From Acidomonas methanolica (GTDB lineage Bacteria > Pseudomonadota > Alphaproteobacteria > Acetobacterales > Acetobacteraceae), in NCBI RefSeq assembly GCF_004346035.1, contig NZ_SLZN01000006.1, positions 1-64,000 of the forward strand: 64,000 nt of DNA. Direction: 5' to 3'. Within the stretch, counting starts at the first letter, position 1. Every line of letters starts with the position of its first letter. The notes beneath the pieces are model-generated. The model did no database searches and was not told the origin of the DNA. It saw nothing but the letters and a program-made list of their open reading frames with translations. This document shows, piece by piece, positions 1 through 8,480 of the stretch. A program made the translations under genes and the position numbers.

Positions 1-111
1 CACTGGGGAATATCCATGAAAGTGAACGACTTTCTGGATTTCCCAGTTCCGGAACCTCAGTACAAGATACCCATCACGAAAAGTGCGGAAGAACCTACGA
101 TTGCCCCATGA
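1..111 (+). CDS. C-terminal end of an unidentified protein (cut by window start)
   Basis: The first frame is open from base 1 to a TGA at 109-111 and gives a plausible 36-residue C-terminus rich in Pro, Lys and Glu, ending KSAEEPTIAP. No family could be recognised from so short a piece. It lies upstream of, and in the same direction as, a run of glycosyltransferases, so it may be the last part of another polysaccharide gene; that is inference from position only. Confidence 0.4.
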   Translation, partial: HWGISMKVNDFLDFPVPEPQYKIPITKSAEEPTIAP

Positions 112-334
112 CTTCGTGAGGTGATGGGCCGATAACATAAACTGGCTTCTCCTGTATGGCCCGCGGCGTGACTGTCCGATCTTCGAAACCCGTCTCCATT
201 CTCGATCACGCCAGCCGTGAGCATCAAGCCATTGCCTTTGCATGGTGGATACGTCAAGAGTTCGAGCTGGTTGTCTGCTGTCATGTTTCCGTCTGGGTAC
301 TATGGTCATCAAGTTACAGAGCCCGCCTGCCCGT

Positions 335-1588
335 ATGAACGATGAAAGCGGCTTTCGCGTTCTGTTCATCAACGATACCTCCCGGAACGGCGGACCAGGA
401 CAGACCCTACTGGATATTCTGAAATTCCTGGACCCCGCGCGTATCGAGCGGAGCGTCATGCTTCCGCGCGAAGATATTGTCAGCCGTCGGATACGCGAGC
501 ACGCCGCTGCCGAGACCTTGATTATCGAACCGGCGATCATCGAGAACCTCGTCCAGCCGCTTTCCCGCGCCATGAGGCGCGACGATTTCGCCGCCCCGCT
601 GGCGTTGCGCCTGTTGCGGGCGGGGGGCAATGTCGTCCGCGCGGTGACAGGCGCGCTGCGGCTGGTTCGCCATGTTCGGCGGGAACGCTATAGGGTGATC
701 TTCTGCAACGGAACCACGGCCAATTTCATAGGCGGCGTACTGGCGGCGCTGCTTGGTGTCCCCGTGATCTGGCACGTGTTTTACCCTGCCGTGCCGCCGG
801 CTCTGCGCGGGTTTCATCGGTGGCTGGCCTCGCGGTCGGGCGTGCGCGCCATTCTCTGCGTGTCGGGCGCTGTCGCCGCCCAGTTCCCGCCCGGTTTATC
901 CAAAGTGCGCGTGTTGCATGATGCGCTCGACATCGCCGAATTCGACCGGATGGGTGCTCCCCCGGTTCTGAAGCAGGAACTGGGGCTTGAGGAGGATACG
1001 TTCATCTTCGGCGCGCATGGTCGCATCCTGCCCCATAAGGGGTTCGTGGAGCTGATCCGCGCCGCCCAGGCGGTTTTCAGTCACCTGGATGCGTCCGCCC
1101 GCGCTCGATGCCGCTTTGTCATTCTCGGCGATACCCCTCAGGATCTGCCTGTCGATCACCTCGCGAACTGTCGGGAACTGGTCCGGACGCTCGGGCTGGA
1201 GGAACAGGTGCTGTTCATCGGGTTCAGGCCGGTGGTGCGTCCTTATCTAGCGGATTTCGACGTGGCGATCGTGCCGAGCGTCTATCCGGACCCGTTGCCG
1301 AGGGCCGTTCTTGAAGCTATGGCGATGCGGAAACCCGTGATCGCCTTTGCGGTTGGTGGTATGGGCGAGATGATCACGGACGGGGTGGAAGGGCGGCTGC
1401 TCAACGGCGATCCGCCAGATATAGCCGGTCTGGCCGAGGCCTGCCTGAACGCGCTTAATGATCCCCAAACATGGCGTGCAAGAGGCGAAGCGGCGCGGCG
1501 GCGTATCGAGCAGGATTTCAACGCCCGGACCCATGCGGACGCCATTGCGCGCGAACTGTTTCGCGCGGCAGGTGCGCCCGCGCGATGA
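335..1588 (+). CDS. Glycosyltransferase family 4 (GT-B fold)
   Basis: Predicted cytoplasmic sugar transferase that would move a nucleotide-activated sugar onto a lipid-linked or polysaccharide acceptor. The N-terminal half opens with RVLFINDTSRNGGPGQTL, a typical GT4 acceptor-side start. The C-terminal half carries the nucleotide-sugar region VPSVYPDPLPRAVLEAMA followed by a GGMGEMI loop. The first Glu of the usual E-x7-E motif is Asp here. The start at 335 sits just before the Rossmann beta strand; an in-frame ATG at 302 is the alternative, and neither has a clear Shine-Dalgarno. The stop overlaps the next start (ATGA), so the two are translationally coupled. Donor and acceptor cannot be deduced. 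Confidence 0.85.
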   Translation: MNDESGFRVLFINDTSRNGGPGQTLLDILKFLDPARIERSVMLPREDIVSRRIREHAAAETLIIEPAIIENLVQPLSRAMRRDDFAAPLALRLLRAGGNVVRAVTGALRLVRHVRRERYRVIFCNGTTANFIGGVLAALLGVPVIWHVFYPAVPPALRGFHRWLASRSGVRAILCVSGAVAAQFPPGLSKVRVLHDALDIAEFDRMGAPPVLKQELGLEEDTFIFGAHGRILPHKGFVELIRAAQAVFSHLDASARARCRFVILGDTPQDLPVDHLANCRELVRTLGLEEQVLFIGFRPVVRPYLADFDVAIVPSVYPDPLPRAVLEAMAMRKPVIAFAVGGMGEMITDGVEGRLLNGDPPDIAGLAEACLNALNDPQTWRARGEAARRRIEQDFNARTHADAIARELFRAAGAPAR

Positions 1589-2700
1589 GCGCAAGACACA
1601 AGGTGGTTCACGTCGTGGTGGCGGGCGATATCGGCGGGGCCGAGCGCCTGCTGCTGGACCTGACCACCCGCCCGGTTGAAAGCAACGCCGAGCACTGCGT
1701 GGCCCTGATGACGCCCAACCCGAAGCTCAGGGCCTATATCGCTGCGAGCGGCGTTGCGCTCCGGGAGCGGGGGCCGATCCGTGCCGACCCACTTTCCTAT
1801 CTCTGGCGCGCGTTTGGGCCGGTTGATGTGCAGTGGCTGGAGACGGTCCTGACGGAAGAGCGCGCCACGATCGTTCACATGCACACCTACGCCTCGCACA
1901 TCATCGGGGTACGCGCGGCGCGGCGTCTGCGACTGCCGAGTCTGCGGACGGAACATGGCGTTCATCATTATACCGATCCGAGTTGCGCGCTCTTTCGCTC
2001 CTGGGCGTTGCGACATACGGATTCTGTCGTCGCCGTAAGCGACTATGTGCGCCGCTTCGTGAGCCGACGCGCGCCCTTCGCGGCGGGACGCATCCATGTT
2101 GTTCGTAACGGCGTGGATACGCGCTATTTCGCGCCGGTGCCGTCGCCTCCGCCCGGTCCGTTCACGCTGGCGCTGGTCTGTCGGCTTGAGCCGTGGAAGC
2201 AGGTCGATCTCGTGATTCGGGCGGCCGCGCATGTGCCGGGACTGCATGTGCGTATCGCAGGGGACGGCAGCGCACGCGGCGCATTGGAAGAGCTGACACG
2301 GAAACTGGGTGTGACAGACCGTATTGTCTTCATGGGTTACCAGCCCGATCCGCGTTCCGTCATCGCCGCGTGCGACGCCGCCATCAACACGTCTCGCGAC
2401 GAACCACTCGGTCTGTCTGTCATGGAAGCGCTCTCAATGGGGCGCCCGGTCGTCGCCTTCGATGGCGGCGGTATTCCCGAGATCGTGCAGGATGGCGCTA
2501 CCGGATGGCTCGTGCGGAGGCATAATGTCGAAGCTCTGGCCGCCACTCTCGCGCAGGTTGCGGTCAGTCAGGCCGAGGCTGCGCGTCTGGGGATCGCGGC
2601 GCGCGCATTCATTGAGCGCGAAGGCCGGATCGAGACAATGTGCGAAGGCTACGCTACGGCCTATGCGACGTTGCGCTACGGTCAGCGCGCAGGTGTGTGA
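1585..2700 (+). CDS. Glycosyltransferase family 4
   Basis: 371-residue GT-B glycosyltransferase. The N-terminus HVVVAGDIGGAERLLLDL is the classic GT4 acceptor-domain start with the GGAE turn. The C-terminal domain contains SRDEPLGLSVMEALSMG, a full E-x7-E nucleotide-sugar motif, then GGGIPEIV. Its ATG overlaps the previous stop by 4 bases, so it is the second gene of a two-gene unit. Its last 47 bases overlap the 3' end of the convergent membrane protein gene. The specific sugar cannot be told from the sequence. Confidence 0.88.
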   Translation: MSARHKVVHVVVAGDIGGAERLLLDLTTRPVESNAEHCVALMTPNPKLRAYIAASGVALRERGPIRADPLSYLWRAFGPVDVQWLETVLTEERATIVHMHTYASHIIGVRAARRLRLPSLRTEHGVHHYTDPSCALFRSWALRHTDSVVAVSDYVRRFVSRRAPFAAGRIHVVRNGVDTRYFAPVPSPPPGPFTLALVCRLEPWKQVDLVIRAAAHVPGLHVRIAGDGSARGALEELTRKLGVTDRIVFMGYQPDPRSVIAACDAAINTSRDEPLGLSVMEALSMGRPVVAFDGGGIPEIVQDGATGWLVRRHNVEALAATLAQVAVSQAEAARLGIAARAFIEREGRIETMCEGYATAYATLRYGQRAGV

Positions 2701-3574
2701 TCAGCCAGGAGACGCTTACCACGGCAAAGTCCATCACCTGCTGAAAAGCCGCCATGATGATCAACGTCGCTGCGACCTTGGGGCGGGAGAGATCCATCAT
2801 TCCGGCTGCTTCGAGGCCCAGCCCGACGAAGAGAATATCCTTGCCCGGCACGAGCGGTAACCGCGTGACGATCAGCCGGAGCGCCACGAACTCGAAGCAG
2901 ACGAACGCGCTGGGCAACGCGTCGGAAAGCCACCAGCTTGCGAATTCGAGGATAAGCGTCACAAAACTGCGCGCGAAATGTATGCCGAAAGTCCAGAGCA
3001 TCTCCTGCCGCGTCAAGCGCGTAAGACGCGCTCCCGCCACCATCAGCACCAGACAAGGCAACAGCGGCAAGGTGGACGCGCCCAGCAACATCCAGTGTCG
3101 GCTTCCGGTAAGAAGTGGCAGACTGGCCCCACTGGACAGCAGGAAGATCAGCACCACCACCCAGACCATCGCCAGCCCCGCTCCGCCGGAAAGCAGCGCT
3201 GATTCCCGGACGACGTGAAGCAGGTTATCGCGCGTGAGCCGCAGTTTTTTCTGCGCCCAGAAGAAGAAGTAAGTTTCTCCTGAATACTCGACCAGTACGG
3301 AATTCAGATAGCGCTTGCGAAAGAGCACAGAAAGCGGAAGCTGCCCGGACACATCCAGCAGACGGCGAAAGATGAGCCATTCCGAGACAGGCTGCACCCC
3401 GTAAGGCAGGCATTGGATAAGGTAAAATCCGACCGTCCGCGGGCGTGCGTTCCAGACCTGCATCCATCCGATCGTGCTCAGGTTATGGATCAGGAAAACA
3501 AGCATCACGGCCGGAAAAAGCCAGCGCAACAGGAGAGATACTCGTCCTGTGATCCGGTCTTTCAGGTCAGGCAT
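2654..3574 (-). CDS. Flippase-like integral membrane protein (UPF0104/LPG-synthase TM type)
   Basis: 306-residue protein with about seven hydrophobic helices. Overall shape and the YSGETYFFF and LPLVPGKDILF segments resemble the transmembrane half of the lysylphosphatidylglycerol-synthase/UPF0104 group, which often sits in polysaccharide and glycolipid clusters. It is convergent with the GT4 gene on its left and divergent from the GT4 pair on its right. A role in lipid-linked sugar handling is inference. It could equally be an unrelated polytopic protein. Confidence 0.6.
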   Translation of the reverse strand: MPDLKDRITGRVSLLLRWLFPAVMLVFLIHNLSTIGWMQVWNARPRTVGFYLIQCLPYGVQPVSEWLIFRRLLDVSGQLPLSVLFRKRYLNSVLVEYSGETYFFFWAQKKLRLTRDNLLHVVRESALLSGGAGLAMVWVVVLIFLLSSGASLPLLTGSRHWMLLGASTLPLLPCLVLMVAGARLTRLTRQEMLWTFGIHFARSFVTLILEFASWWLSDALPSAFVCFEFVALRLIVTRLPLVPGKDILFVGLGLEAAGMMDLSRPKVAATLIIMAAFQQVMDFAVVSVSWLITHLRADRSATSHRP

Positions 3575-3842
3575 CTAAATCGACTTTCCGGGGGGGCATC
3601 TGCGACCATCGCTGGCTATGTGCAATATCGTCGAGGCCGACACAAGCGCCTGATTCCAATACCTTGTCTTGGTTGGGATTGTTTAATGAAATGATCAGAG
3701 ACAAAGCCCATACCCGAGATTACAAACAGTGACAGGCTAGGTCTAAGTGCAGAAAAATAGGATGTTTCTGTGGTGTGAAATATCTTCTGTCTGCGGTTGG
3801 ATGAATTATTCGACGGGCAGAACTTTTGCATGACCGAGTATA

Positions 3843-3857
3843 CCCCCCCCCCCCCCC
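3843..3857. repeat. Homopolymeric C tract (15 C) before a glycosyltransferase
   Basis: Fifteen consecutive C lie 13 bases after an ATG at 3830. With 15 C this ATG frame stops at a TAA at 3869. With 14 or 17 C it would run without a stop into the glycosyltransferase frame and give an N-terminus beginning MTEYTPPPP. The tract is therefore placed as a translational phase switch. Long homopolymers are also error-prone in sequencing. Confidence 0.75.
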
Positions 3858-3896
3858 GCGAATGCGGTTAAAGATGATGTTTTGGAATCGCTGACC

Positions 3897-5111
3897 ATGA
3901 TAGCGGAGAGCGTGGCGTTCCGCGATGCCGACTCCGGACTGGAGCAGGTACCATGTCGGCGGCCAGACATCGCGGGAAGACCGCTGCGGATCGCAATTGT
4001 AGCCAGTTCGTACAATTTTATCAGTGACGGTGTGGCGCTTACGCTCAATCGTCTCGTCGGATATCTTGAGAAACAAGGTGTGGAGGTGCGTGTTTTCGCG
4101 CCTGTTTCCAGCACGACTTCGTTTCCCGCGCCTGGCATTATCGTACCTGTGCCTTCTATCGCTCTGCCTGGTCGCGGCGAATACCGGCTGGCTTTTGCCT
4201 TACCCTATGATGAAATCAAGGCCTTCTCCCCGGATCTGATTCATATCGCGCTTGCGCCCGATTACCTCGGCTTCACGACCCTGCGTGCCGCGCGCAAGCT
4301 CGGCATACCACTCGTGGCATCTTACCATACTCGTTATGAGACCTATCTGAAGCATTATTGGTACGTGGCATGCTTCGAAACAGCTCTTAAACGCTATCTC
4401 AGTGCCTATTACGCGAAGTGCTTGGAAATTTACGTTCCTACGCAGTCGATGATCGACATTCTTCAAGCTGACGGGCAGAAGGGTAAGTTGGTCCTGTGGC
4501 AACGGGGGGTTGATTCAGACCAGTTCAACCCCGGACATCGCTCCGTGCAGTGGCGTACCGATCATGGCATCGGCCCGGAAGAAACCGTCATTCTTCTGGT
4601 TTCGCGTCTTGTACGGGAGAAGCAACTTGGCGTCTTCAGTGAAACTCTCCGCAAGTTGAACGACAAGGATGTTCCCTATCGCGCCGTCGTCGTGGGCGAC
4701 GGACCGGAGCGCGTGACCCTGGAGCGCGCCCTGCCGCAAGCCATCTTCACCGGTTTTCTGCGGGGTCAGGAACTCTCCATGGCTTATGCCTCGTCCGACA
4801 TTTTTGTCTTTCCCAGCGAAACCGAGACGTTCGGGAATGTCACATTGGAAGCGATGGCCTCCGGGTTAGCTTGTGTCTGTGCCAACGCCTCGGGCAGCCG
4901 TTCACTCGTGCTTGATGGCGTAACCGGCTTTCTGGCCCGTCCCGGCGATGCGGAGGATTTCGCTTTTCGCGTCCAGCAGCTCACTCTTGACTCTACACTG
5001 CGGGCTGGAATGGCAGCAGCAGGTCGGGCGAGAGCACTGGCGTTCTCATGGGATCAGACCATGTCCAGCCTGTTGAATCATTATATGGCTTTGGTGCGGA
5101 ATACGCCTTGA
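3897..5111 (+). CDS. Glycosyltransferase family 4, possibly phase variable
   Basis: GT-B glycosyltransferase of the mannosyl/sulfoquinovosyl-transferase-like subgroup. The N-terminal domain reads LRIAIVASSYNFISDGV, followed by SYHTRYETYLKHYW in the acceptor region. The C-terminal domain has PSETETFGNVTLEAMASG, a full E-x7-E motif. The start is uncertain: ATG at 3897, TTG at 3882, or ATG at 3830 if the upstream C tract has 14 or 17 bases. A tail of about 30 residues precedes the first beta strand, so an N-terminal extension would be tolerated. Its stop overlaps the next start by a TTGA junction. Acceptor unknown; a glycolipid or surface polysaccharide role is inferred. Confidence 0.85.
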   Translation: MIAESVAFRDADSGLEQVPCRRPDIAGRPLRIAIVASSYNFISDGVALTLNRLVGYLEKQGVEVRVFAPVSSTTSFPAPGIIVPVPSIALPGRGEYRLAFALPYDEIKAFSPDLIHIALAPDYLGFTTLRAARKLGIPLVASYHTRYETYLKHYWYVACFETALKRYLSAYYAKCLEIYVPTQSMIDILQADGQKGKLVLWQRGVDSDQFNPGHRSVQWRTDHGIGPEETVILLVSRLVREKQLGVFSETLRKLNDKDVPYRAVVVGDGPERVTLERALPQAIFTGFLRGQELSMAYASSDIFVFPSETETFGNVTLEAMASGLACVCANASGSRSLVLDGVTGFLARPGDAEDFAFRVQQLTLDSTLRAGMAAAGRARALAFSWDQTMSSLLNHYMALVRNTP

Positions 5112-6355
5112 AAATTGTCGATATTTCGGAATTTTACTCCCCGACTAGCGGGGGGGTCCGCACTTATACTGAAGCGAAATTCCTGGCGGCCGATCGCCTT
5201 GGTCATAGGTTGACAGTTATTGCTCCGGGTCCGGAGGATCGAGTAGAGACGCGTGGGGCGGGGAAACTGGTCTGGGTGAAAAGCCCGCCGCTGCCATTCG
5301 ACAAGAATTATCACATGTTTTGGTCGAGAAAGCCCGTCTGGCGGATTCTCGATGACGAGGTTCCGGATTTCATCGAAGGCTCATCTCCATGGCGTGGTGG
5401 GTGGATCGCCGGCACATGGCCTGGACCTGCGCCCCGGGCGCTGTTCATGCACGCAGACCCGGTCGCGGTCTATCCCCAGACCTTTCTGGGCAATATTTGT
5501 TCTCCAGCGCAGATCGACGCGGCATTTGGATGGTTCTGGTCGTACTTGCGACGTCTTAACAGCCGGTTTGACGGCACGATTGTCGCTGGAGCTTGGCTGG
5601 CCAAGCGATTTGCGGAACATGGGCTGAAGCACCTGCACACGGTGCCGTTCGGAGTCGATATCGCGTTGTTCTCTGCCGCTTCCCGAAGCGAGGACGTTCG
5701 TCGCGAAATGCTTCGCTGGTGCGGTCTTGGTCCGGAGGCGACCCTTCTCGTCACAGTCGGACGGCATCATCCCGAAAAACGTATCGGTCTCCTGATCGAC
5801 GCCGTAACGCTGGCTCAACGAACATGTCTGGTCGGTCTGGTGATTATCGGCGACGGCCTGTCGCATGAGCGCGTGCGACGCAAGGCCGCGCGGGCTGCTC
5901 ATATCCATGTGGCCGGCAGGGTGGATGACCGTTCGCGTCTTGCCACTATGATGGCTAGCGCCGATGCGCTGCTTCATGGGTCCACGGCAGAAACATTCGG
6001 CTTTGTGACGGCTGAAGCCTTGGCTTGCGGCACGCCTGTCATCGTACCGGACGCTGGGGGGGCCGGCGACATTGCGGACCCTGCCTATGCGCAGATCTAT
6101 GCCTCCGGGAATGCGAACGCTGCCGCGGATGCCATCGTACGTTTCGTGACGCGCGATCGGAGTGTTCTGTCCGGTGCAGCGCGCGAAGCCGGAACCCTCA
6201 TCGGCACGATCGATTATCACTTTGACAAACTATTTTCTTTTTATGAAAAAATGAAAAATTTATCATCTGTTCGTCTGACGCAAGCGTATGCTTCCACATC
6301 AAATTTCTCGCAAGACGATTGGGAGTGGTCAAGCAACGAGGCCGGCATACGGTAA
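5108..6355 (+). CDS. Glycosyltransferase family 4
   Basis: 415-residue GT-B glycosyltransferase. The N-terminus ISEFYSPTSGGVRTYTEAK contains the SGGVRTY acceptor-side loop. The C-terminal domain has STAETFGFVTAEALACGTP, a full E-x7-E motif. A TTG start at 5108 overlapping the previous TGA is preferred because it begins directly at the first beta strand and has GGAA just upstream. The only in-frame ATG, at 5048, would overlap the upstream gene by 64 bases. A strong terminator follows. It probably acts in the same pathway as the preceding GT4. Confidence 0.85.
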   Translation: MKIVDISEFYSPTSGGVRTYTEAKFLAADRLGHRLTVIAPGPEDRVETRGAGKLVWVKSPPLPFDKNYHMFWSRKPVWRILDDEVPDFIEGSSPWRGGWIAGTWPGPAPRALFMHADPVAVYPQTFLGNICSPAQIDAAFGWFWSYLRRLNSRFDGTIVAGAWLAKRFAEHGLKHLHTVPFGVDIALFSAASRSEDVRREMLRWCGLGPEATLLVTVGRHHPEKRIGLLIDAVTLAQRTCLVGLVIIGDGLSHERVRRKAARAAHIHVAGRVDDRSRLATMMASADALLHGSTAETFGFVTAEALACGTPVIVPDAGGAGDIADPAYAQIYASGNANAAADAIVRFVTRDRSVLSGAAREAGTLIGTIDYHFDKLFSFYEKMKNLSSVRLTQAYASTSNFSQDDWEWSSNEAGIR

Positions 6356-6378
6356 TGTTTTCTTGCGTTAGTGGAGCA

Positions 6379-6405
6379 CCTCCGGGATTTTCCGGAGGCT
6401 GTTTT
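6379..6405 (+). terminator. Rho-independent terminator after the glycosyltransferase pair
   Basis: CCTCCGG and CCGGAGG form a perfect 7-bp stem around a GATTTT loop, followed by CTGTTTTGTT. It lies 24 bases after the last glycosyltransferase stop. Confidence 0.8.
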
Positions 6406-6679
6406 GTTGGAGTTATGCGGTCATCAATACGTTAACTGATACGTAATATGGTATTTGCGATATATCCTGACCATACACTTGGTGGCGAACATCGATCATC
6501 ACAAGTAATCAGTATTCTCCCCTGGTATTCAGAAGGGGACGATTGGCGACACCGGGAGGCGGTGGGTCAAAGTGCCGGAACGCGTCCCTTGAGCCATTCT
6601 GGTGCGGCTGCCTCTCGCAACAGGCGAGGAGCAGACACATGGCGAGTCCGCTCCACCGCATAATCGTCCTCGCACGCAT
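6406..6679. other. Gene-free stretch beside an insertion sequence
   Basis: No frame here has convincing coding character and no motif was recognised. It lies between the polysaccharide terminator and a truncated gene next to the IS element, and may be debris of earlier insertions. Confidence 0.4.
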
Positions 6680-6868
6680 TTACATCTCCAGCAACGGCTG
6701 ACCGATATAACCTCCCGGGCGTCGTCCCGGACAGGCGAAGAGGCCACCGCCGACATGGGTCGTGAACCGGTTCAGCATGTTGAACATCGACATCTGATCG
6801 AAGAGTTTCGTGAATCCGTTTGCGGGGCCGCACGGTATCAGGCATGACCCTGCCCCGAACATGCCCAC
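6680..6868 (-). pseudogene. C-terminal remnant of an EfeB/Dyp-type peroxidase
   Basis: The last 40 or so codons resemble, from memory, the C-terminus of the haem peroxidase EfeB: a GGGLFACPG strand followed by GYIGQPLLEM, where EfeB has GGGYFFALPG and YFGSALL. The upstream part of the gene is missing; the frame runs directly into the left end of the IS3 element. EfeB is a periplasmic Tat-exported peroxidase of the ferrous iron transporter EfeUOB, but this fragment cannot be functional. Confidence 0.5.
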
Positions 6869-6894
6869 GGATTTAAGTTAGGGTCTGTGCGTTG
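6844..6894. repeat. Left inverted repeat region of the IS3-family element
   Basis: The core ATTTAAGTTAGGGTCTGT at 6871-6888 pairs imperfectly with the right end at 8000-8017. Weaker inverted similarity continues outward (TGACCCTGCCCCG here against TGACCTTGCCCCG on the other strand at 8035-8047). Confidence 0.6.
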
Positions 6895-7721
6895 CTGTAT
6901 GCCGTTTTGACGTGTTGAGCGAAAGCCTCTGGCGTCATGCCATTGAGGCTGGTGTGGGGCCTGACGGCGTTATAGTCGGCCCGCCAGTCCTCGATGACCG
7001 TCCGAGCGTGGGCGATATTACGGAACAGGTGCTCATTGAGGCATTCGTCGCGGAACCGGCCGTTGAAGCTCTCGACGAACCCGTTCTGCTGCGGCTTGCC
7101 CGGTGCGATGTAGTGCCACAGCACCGATCGCCGCTCCTGCCAGGCCAGGATCGCGTTCGAAGTCATCTCGGTGCCATTGTCGCTGACGATCATCAACGGC
7201 CAGCCGCGCTGCTCTCCGATCCGGTCGAGTTCGCGGCCGAGTCGTTCGCCTGACAGCGACGTATCCGCCACCAGCGCGAGACATTCGCGCGTGTAGTCGT
7301 CCACCACCGTCAGAACCCGGAACCGCCGTCCGTTGTTCAATGCATCCGAGACGAAATCCAGGCTCCAGCGCTGGTTCGGCCCGTCGGGCAGCATCATCGG
7401 CGAGCGTGTGCCCATCGCCCGTTTCCGGCCGCCACGCTTGCGGACCGACAGCCCCTCTTCGCGATAGAGCCGGAACAGCTTCTTGTGGTTCATCGCCATT
7501 CCTTCCCGGCCGAGCAGGATATGCAGTCGCCGGTAGCCAAATCGCCGTCGCTCCCCAGTCAGTTCGCGCAGCCGCCCGCGCACGGCAGCATCATCCGGGC
7601 GGCGTGATGCATAGCGCCAGGTCTTCGGGTCCATGCCGATCAGCCGGCAGGCCCGCCGCTGCGAGTAATCCCGCTCCGTAATCGCCCAGGTCACGGCTTC
7701 CCGCCGCAAGCCGGGCGTCAC
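6873..7721 (-). CDS. IS3-family transposase OrfB (DDE integrase)
   Basis: 282-residue catalytic subunit. Order: HTH_21-like region with [12 protein letters not shown], then an rve-type integrase core with [10 protein letters not shown] (first Asp), IVSDNGTEM (second Asp) and a terminal E region [15 protein letters not shown], followed by [19 protein letters not shown], the standard IS3 C-terminus. Expressed mainly as an OrfAB fusion through -1 frameshifting at the A6C heptamer; the GTG at 7721 is only the formal start. All DDE residues appear present, so the element may be active. Confidence 0.93.
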   Translation of the reverse strand: MTPGLRREAVTWAITERDYSQRRACRLIGMDPKTWRYASRRPDDAAVRGRLRELTGERRRFGYRRLHILLGREGMAMNHKKLFRLYREEGLSVRKRGGRKRAMGTRSPMMLPDGPNQRWSLDFVSDALNNGRRFRVLTVVDDYTRECLALVADTSLSGERLGRELDRIGEQRGWPLMIVSDNGTEMTSNAILAWQERRSVLWHYIAPGKPQQNGFVESFNGRFRDECLNEHLFRNIAHARTVIEDWRADYNAVRPHTSLNGMTPEAFAQHVKTAYSNAQTLT

Positions 7722-7984
7722 GAGTTTTTTGCCAGCAGGTCCTTCAGCGTCGAGACGTCCATCACGCTCTCCGCCAGAAGCCGCTTCAGCTTCGCGTTCT
7801 CTTCTTCAAGAGCCTTGAGCCGCCGCGCCTCCGATACTTCCATGCCGCCGTATTTCGACCGCCAGGTGTAGAACGTCGCATCGCTGATCCCGTGCTTGCG
7901 GCATAAATCCGCAGCCGTCGCACCAGCCTGATGCTCCTTCAGGAGCCCGATGATCTGCTCCTGCGTAAATCGTGCTTTCTTCAT
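7718..7984 (-). CDS. IS3-family transposase OrfA
   Basis: 88-residue helix-turn-helix protein: [16 protein letters not shown], then [20 protein letters not shown], then a leucine-zipper-like tail ([14 protein letters not shown]). It binds the IS ends and supplies the N-terminal domain of the OrfAB fusion. The ATG at 7984 is chosen because the family begins with M-K-K-(A/S)-R-(F/Y). It ends inside a slippery A-AAA-AAC that shifts ribosomes into orfB. Confidence 0.92.
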   Translation of the reverse strand: MKKARFTQEQIIGLLKEHQAGATAADLCRKHGISDATFYTWRSKYGGMEVSEARRLKALEEENAKLKRLLAESVMDVSTLKDLLAKNS

Positions 7985-7994
7985 TGCCTGTCTC

Positions 7995-8045
7995 CAATGG
8001 ACAGACCTTACTTCAATTCGAGGGCATTCCACGGGGCAAGGTCAG
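7995..8045. repeat. Right inverted repeat region of the IS3-family element
   Basis: Counterpart of the left repeat. Read inward on the minus strand it gives GAATTGAAGTAAGGTCTGT, matching GATTTAAGTTAGGGTCTGT at the left end with a few changes. Weaker inverted similarity runs on outward to about 8056. Confidence 0.6.
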
Positions 8046-8095
8046 GCACGATACGAAGACCCTTTTTATCCACCCTGACTTTTTCAGGATGTTCC

Positions 8096-8446
8096 ATGAA
8101 CACATCAGAGCTGATCGAACAGATCGCTGAGACCACTGACCGCTCCAAAGCGGAAGTAAAGCAAATCCTCGAAGCCGTGCTCGATGCCATCACCGTCGCC
8201 GCGAAGAAGGGCGAGGACGTATCGTTGACGGGTTTCGGCAAGTTCTCCGTCCGTCATCTCGCGGCGCGCACGGGGCGCAATCCCGCCACCGGTGAAAGAA
8301 TCGAAATCGCGGCTTCCCGCAAGCTGGCCTTCGCCGCCGGCAAGACCGTGAAGGACGCCCTCGTTCTGCCAGAAAAGCCGGTGAAGAAAACCACGGCGGA
8401 GAAAAAGGCTTCCGTGCCGAAGTCCGCGGCCCGGCGGCGCGCCTGA
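8096..8446 (+). CDS. HU-family DNA-binding protein with basic C-terminal tail
   Basis: 116-residue histone-like protein that bends DNA and compacts the nucleoid. It shows the HU core: MNTSELIEQIAETTDRSKAE, the SLTGFGKFSVRHL strand and the DNA-arm signature GRNPATGERIEIAASR. A Lys/Ala-rich tail of about 26 residues extends beyond the usual 90 residues. The start at 8096 has CAGGAT 8 bases upstream. It lies directly next to the IS right end, so its promoter may have been altered by the insertion. Confidence 0.93.
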   Translation: MNTSELIEQIAETTDRSKAEVKQILEAVLDAITVAAKKGEDVSLTGFGKFSVRHLAARTGRNPATGERIEIAASRKLAFAAGKTVKDALVLPEKPVKKTTAEKKASVPKSAARRRA

Positions 8447-8480
8447 GCGAGTCAGCGCCAGTCGTCGATTTTTGGTCTTT

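Larger units (their letters stand above)
6870..8019 (-). mobile_element. IS3-family insertion sequence, apparently intact
   Basis: Element of about 1.15 kb with two overlapping genes, orfA (helix-turn-helix) and orfB (DDE integrase), bounded by imperfect inverted repeats of about 25 bp. A slippery A-AAA-AAC heptamer at the orfA/orfB overlap (7724-7730, minus strand) fits the programmed -1 frameshift that IS3 elements use to make the OrfAB transposase. Subgroup looks like IS407/IS3-type. No convincing target duplication was found at the assumed ends. It separates an EfeB remnant from an HU gene. Confidence 0.85.
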
